A DNA stretch of 64,000 nucleotides from Isoetes taiwanensis. Its lineage: Eukaryota > Streptophyta > Lycopodiopsida > Isoetales > Isoetaceae. Numbering within the stretch: the first letter of the stretch is position 1; each line of letters opens with the position of its first letter. The position numbers were made by a program, and so were the translations under genes. Positions 61,475 to 64,000 of the stretch are shown piece after piece. The notes under the pieces were generated by a model. The model made no database searches. It was not told where the DNA came from and worked only from the letters and a program-made list of their open reading frames with translations. Location of the stretch: positions 5,206,483 to 5,270,482 of the forward strand of contig JAJEKV010000071.1 in the NCBI GenBank assembly GCA_021234155.1, written 5' to 3'.

Positions 61475-64000
61475 ATATACACTGCAAATACGTATTTATT
61501 GCTTGTAAATTATATCGAATTTACTATCACCATCTGGTCTCTACCAGAGATCTGATTTGTAAAACATCAACAAAAGTTCTGAATGGAAATCCATCTATTA
61601 TACACTGTCAAATGGAAATTATTATCGCAATATGATCCCTACTGAAACATCAAATCTGGAACAGAGAAGATATTCCTTTGAACATATGTGACTAAGGATT
61701 CATTCTAGGTGGGTTGTGGCTGCATGATGTGAAGTGTCTTCTTTATGAGCCCTCCATCAAATCTATCATTCATTATTGCAAAAGATTGTCCATTATCTGC
61801 GTTTGTAGCTGAAGTATGCTAGGCGAGGGAGGCTTAGCAGTAGGAACTCTGAGTAAAGAAGGTTTTTCCGATTGAAAACCAGCCTATTGAATTAGAACAC
61901 TGTACACAAAATGAACTCAAATTATGCAATGGTGCCTTATATGTTAGTAGTAGGATCTTGGTAAGAGTATGAATTCACCGTACTTATCATTGCATCCACC
62001 ATTTGATGCTCCCAAAAAGACTACCTCACAAAAAGCTATTGGAAGGTGTTTAACAAAGGGTGTCACCGTACTCATCATAGCATCCACCATTTGATGCTCA
62101 CAAAAAGCTACCCACGAAAAGCCTATGCAAAGTGTTTAACAAAGTGTCTATAAACTATTGGTGTAGCTTTGCCATGTCCCTTTCCCATGAGTTAAGACAA
62201 TTATGACTTATCTAATAATAAATCCCAATGCCATGGCTCTATGCACACCACAGTCATTAGTAGACTGAGACTCTCTTTGCTAGTCTAGCTATGGGACATG
62301 GCTAGTCTAGCTATAGGATATGGCAACACCATTCTCTCTATAAACTAAATTTTCCTTAGAGCTATTTGCAATCCAAGTACCGCCTTTTAAGAGGCATGCC
62401 AATTTCAAGGAGCAAGACAAGAAGCATATATATTTACCTCTAAATGCAACCATCCTTTGAGAATTGGAAGGCGTGAAATGGACAAAGCAAGTTTGATGAA
62501 TTAATTTCCATATAAATATTTCAAAAAATTATTGACAAGGGGACCATACAAGAGACCCAAAAAATTATGGATAGATATAAGACTATATTGTAGACCCAAA
62601 TGATTACGGACAGATATATCAAACACGTGTAATTGTTAAGTGGGAAGTTTCACTTGCGCATACCAAAGATGCTAAGATAACCTAAAACTATACTATGCAT
62701 CTCCATCTAAGACATGTCATATGAATGCCTCCATCTTCCAAAGCATAGGTGGATGGCTTCTATATCAAATCCACCTACTTTTTTCGAAGGCAATGGTGCA
62801 AAATCTGGTTTCATTTTCTGAAGATTTAGTCAAGTTTGCTAGGAGAAATCATCACAACTGAATCATTTTCTTTTATTAAAATAGATGCACGAGCATTTAT
62901 TTGAGAAAAATAACATCTAATTCACTTGGTAGCTGGAATTATAGGAACAATTTATGGGATCTTGTAACATTTTGCTTTCATGCAAAATGCAAAATGTCTA
63001 ATTAATACGGGCAATATCCTTTTTTCCATGTTTAATATTTTATGTATAGCTTTCGAGTTAGAACTGACTATACCTCTATGTTCTATGATTTATGGATACT
63101 CGAAATGGTATACAATGAAGGATAATATGTTTTGTAATCGACCATATAAACACATGAAATAGATAGGTCTTATGAAAGGGAACACAGAGATATCAAGGGC
63201 AAATACATAAATCTGTACATTAGTCTTTGCTGCTAGCCCCACAGGTCAAAGTACATGAGCTCATTGCCCAAGTGGACAGGTGGCATTGGTATAATAGATT
63301 CCTTAATACAGAGTAAGGTCCTCAATACAAAATTCATTTGGAGGCTCCTGAATGGTGAGGATGTCTCTTTGATCTACACCTTCTCAAACAATCTCTGGGT
63401 CATTGTATCCCCCCAGGCAAAAAAGTAGTCAAACCAGTTCCTTCTTGGACACTATTTCACCCTCGAGCCTTTTCCAAATGTTTTTGTTTTCCTATGAGGA
63501 TTATTGGCAATGTACGATGCAGTCAGATATTTATTCTGGCCCCATTTTGGCTGTGTCCTTCTATCTATACCCTAATAAAATTCCATGGTGGTAGGTGTCA
63601 TTGTTGTCAGACCTCTCAGCTTCTCCACTTGTTGCATAGGTTCATCCTCTTACACAAAGGCAATGGGTTCTAACAGATATCGTCCTATCGATTCAAGCAT
63701 AGTATGAAGGTGACTGCCTCTTATCGTAGCCTGAGTTTCAAAAAAAAAAAAAAAAAAAAAAATATTATACTCTCACGTTAGTATAAGTTTATATAAGGTA
63801 GCATAGAATTTGCCTTTTATAGTGGAGGTCGTTGTCATGGACAGAATTACCTTTGGGTTATCATGAGGATATTTACAAAGGCAAGCAGCTCCATATAGCA
63901 TCTATTTTTAGTTCCAGTGACACTATGACACATCACCAGGGTATAGGTAGACCCTTATGGATCACTAGGGGTTAATCTGGGTTAACTTGAAAGGGCTTTT
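61475..64000. other. Downstream DNA, no gene seen
   Basis: AT-rich. Holds an 85-90 bp direct repeat (about 61978-62065 and 62066-62148, both with GCATCCACCATTTGATGCTC), a short direct repeat around 62281-62325 (GCTAGTCTAGCTAT), and a run of about 20 A at 63740-63762. Frames are short and unmatched. Confidence 0.55.

Overview
This window is nuclear DNA of a land plant. It holds one intact multi-exon plant gene (thermospermine synthase, ACL5 type, 59567-61474), decayed pieces of three other plant genes, and mostly nested transposable elements. Plastid-targeted GDT1/PAM71-type sequence, Ty1/copia and chromodomain Ty3/gypsy retroelements with initiator-tRNA-Met primer sites, and short GT-AG introns all fit a plant. 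A pogo/Tigger-type transposase with a Psq-like HTH and a DUF7869-like ORF lean weakly towards a non-flowering lineage; that is inference only. The 10 exons of ACL5 are clean and the copia ORF has no frameshift in about 4.3 kb, so the many indels elsewhere look like real decay rather than poor sequence.

Layout. 1-1350: AT-rich DNA with a long foldback element (about 594-1345) whose right arm supplies the 3' end of the next ORF. 1289-8461, minus strand: a chimera of a GDT1-like Mn/Ca transporter 5' part (exons 8461?-2801) and a glycerophosphocholine acyltransferase (GPC1/DUF2838) 3' part (exons 2594-1289), joined in phase across an intron. It is broken by frameshifts and carries a pogo-like transposase (7306-4967) in an intron. 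8.5-12.7 kb: old debris, including a LINE endonuclease scrap and a 34-bp minisatellite.

12784-13134 plus 53786-55540 are the two halves of an old minus-strand Ty3/gypsy element. It was split by a 40.6-kb element, here called E1 (13135-53780): LTRs of about 1.6 kb, 5-bp target duplication ACCAA, PBS, PPT and a chromodomain gag-pol at 46770-51511. E1 was itself hit twice: by E2 (21279-32779, related LTR family, duplication GCTTC) and by a young, nearly intact copia element (40509-45524, duplication GGATC). With both removed, E1 still holds about 15 kb of unusual cargo: a divergent two-ORF unit around a cluster of GATCGCGGCCGCGATC-like palindromes (ORF A about 19200-16145 minus; DUF7869-like ORF 33200-36342 plus), three tandem copies of a small minus-strand gene with TATA boxes (36482-37955), an ORF ending in a histone H3-like domain (38224-39257), and a further unknown ORF split by the copia insertion. 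E2 lacks recognisable gag-pol but carries an intron-containing fragment of a SART3/Prp24-type splicing factor gene.

53786-58700 holds gypsy remains and two sets of roughly 550-600 bp tandem duplications. 58700-61474 is the ACL5 promoter region and gene, and 61475-64000 is non-coding with short repeats. The retroelements form a layered record (oldest gypsy, then E1, then E2 and copia). Premature stops in the E1 and copia ORFs are all of the type made by C-to-T or G-to-A change, as expected of methylated, silenced DNA.
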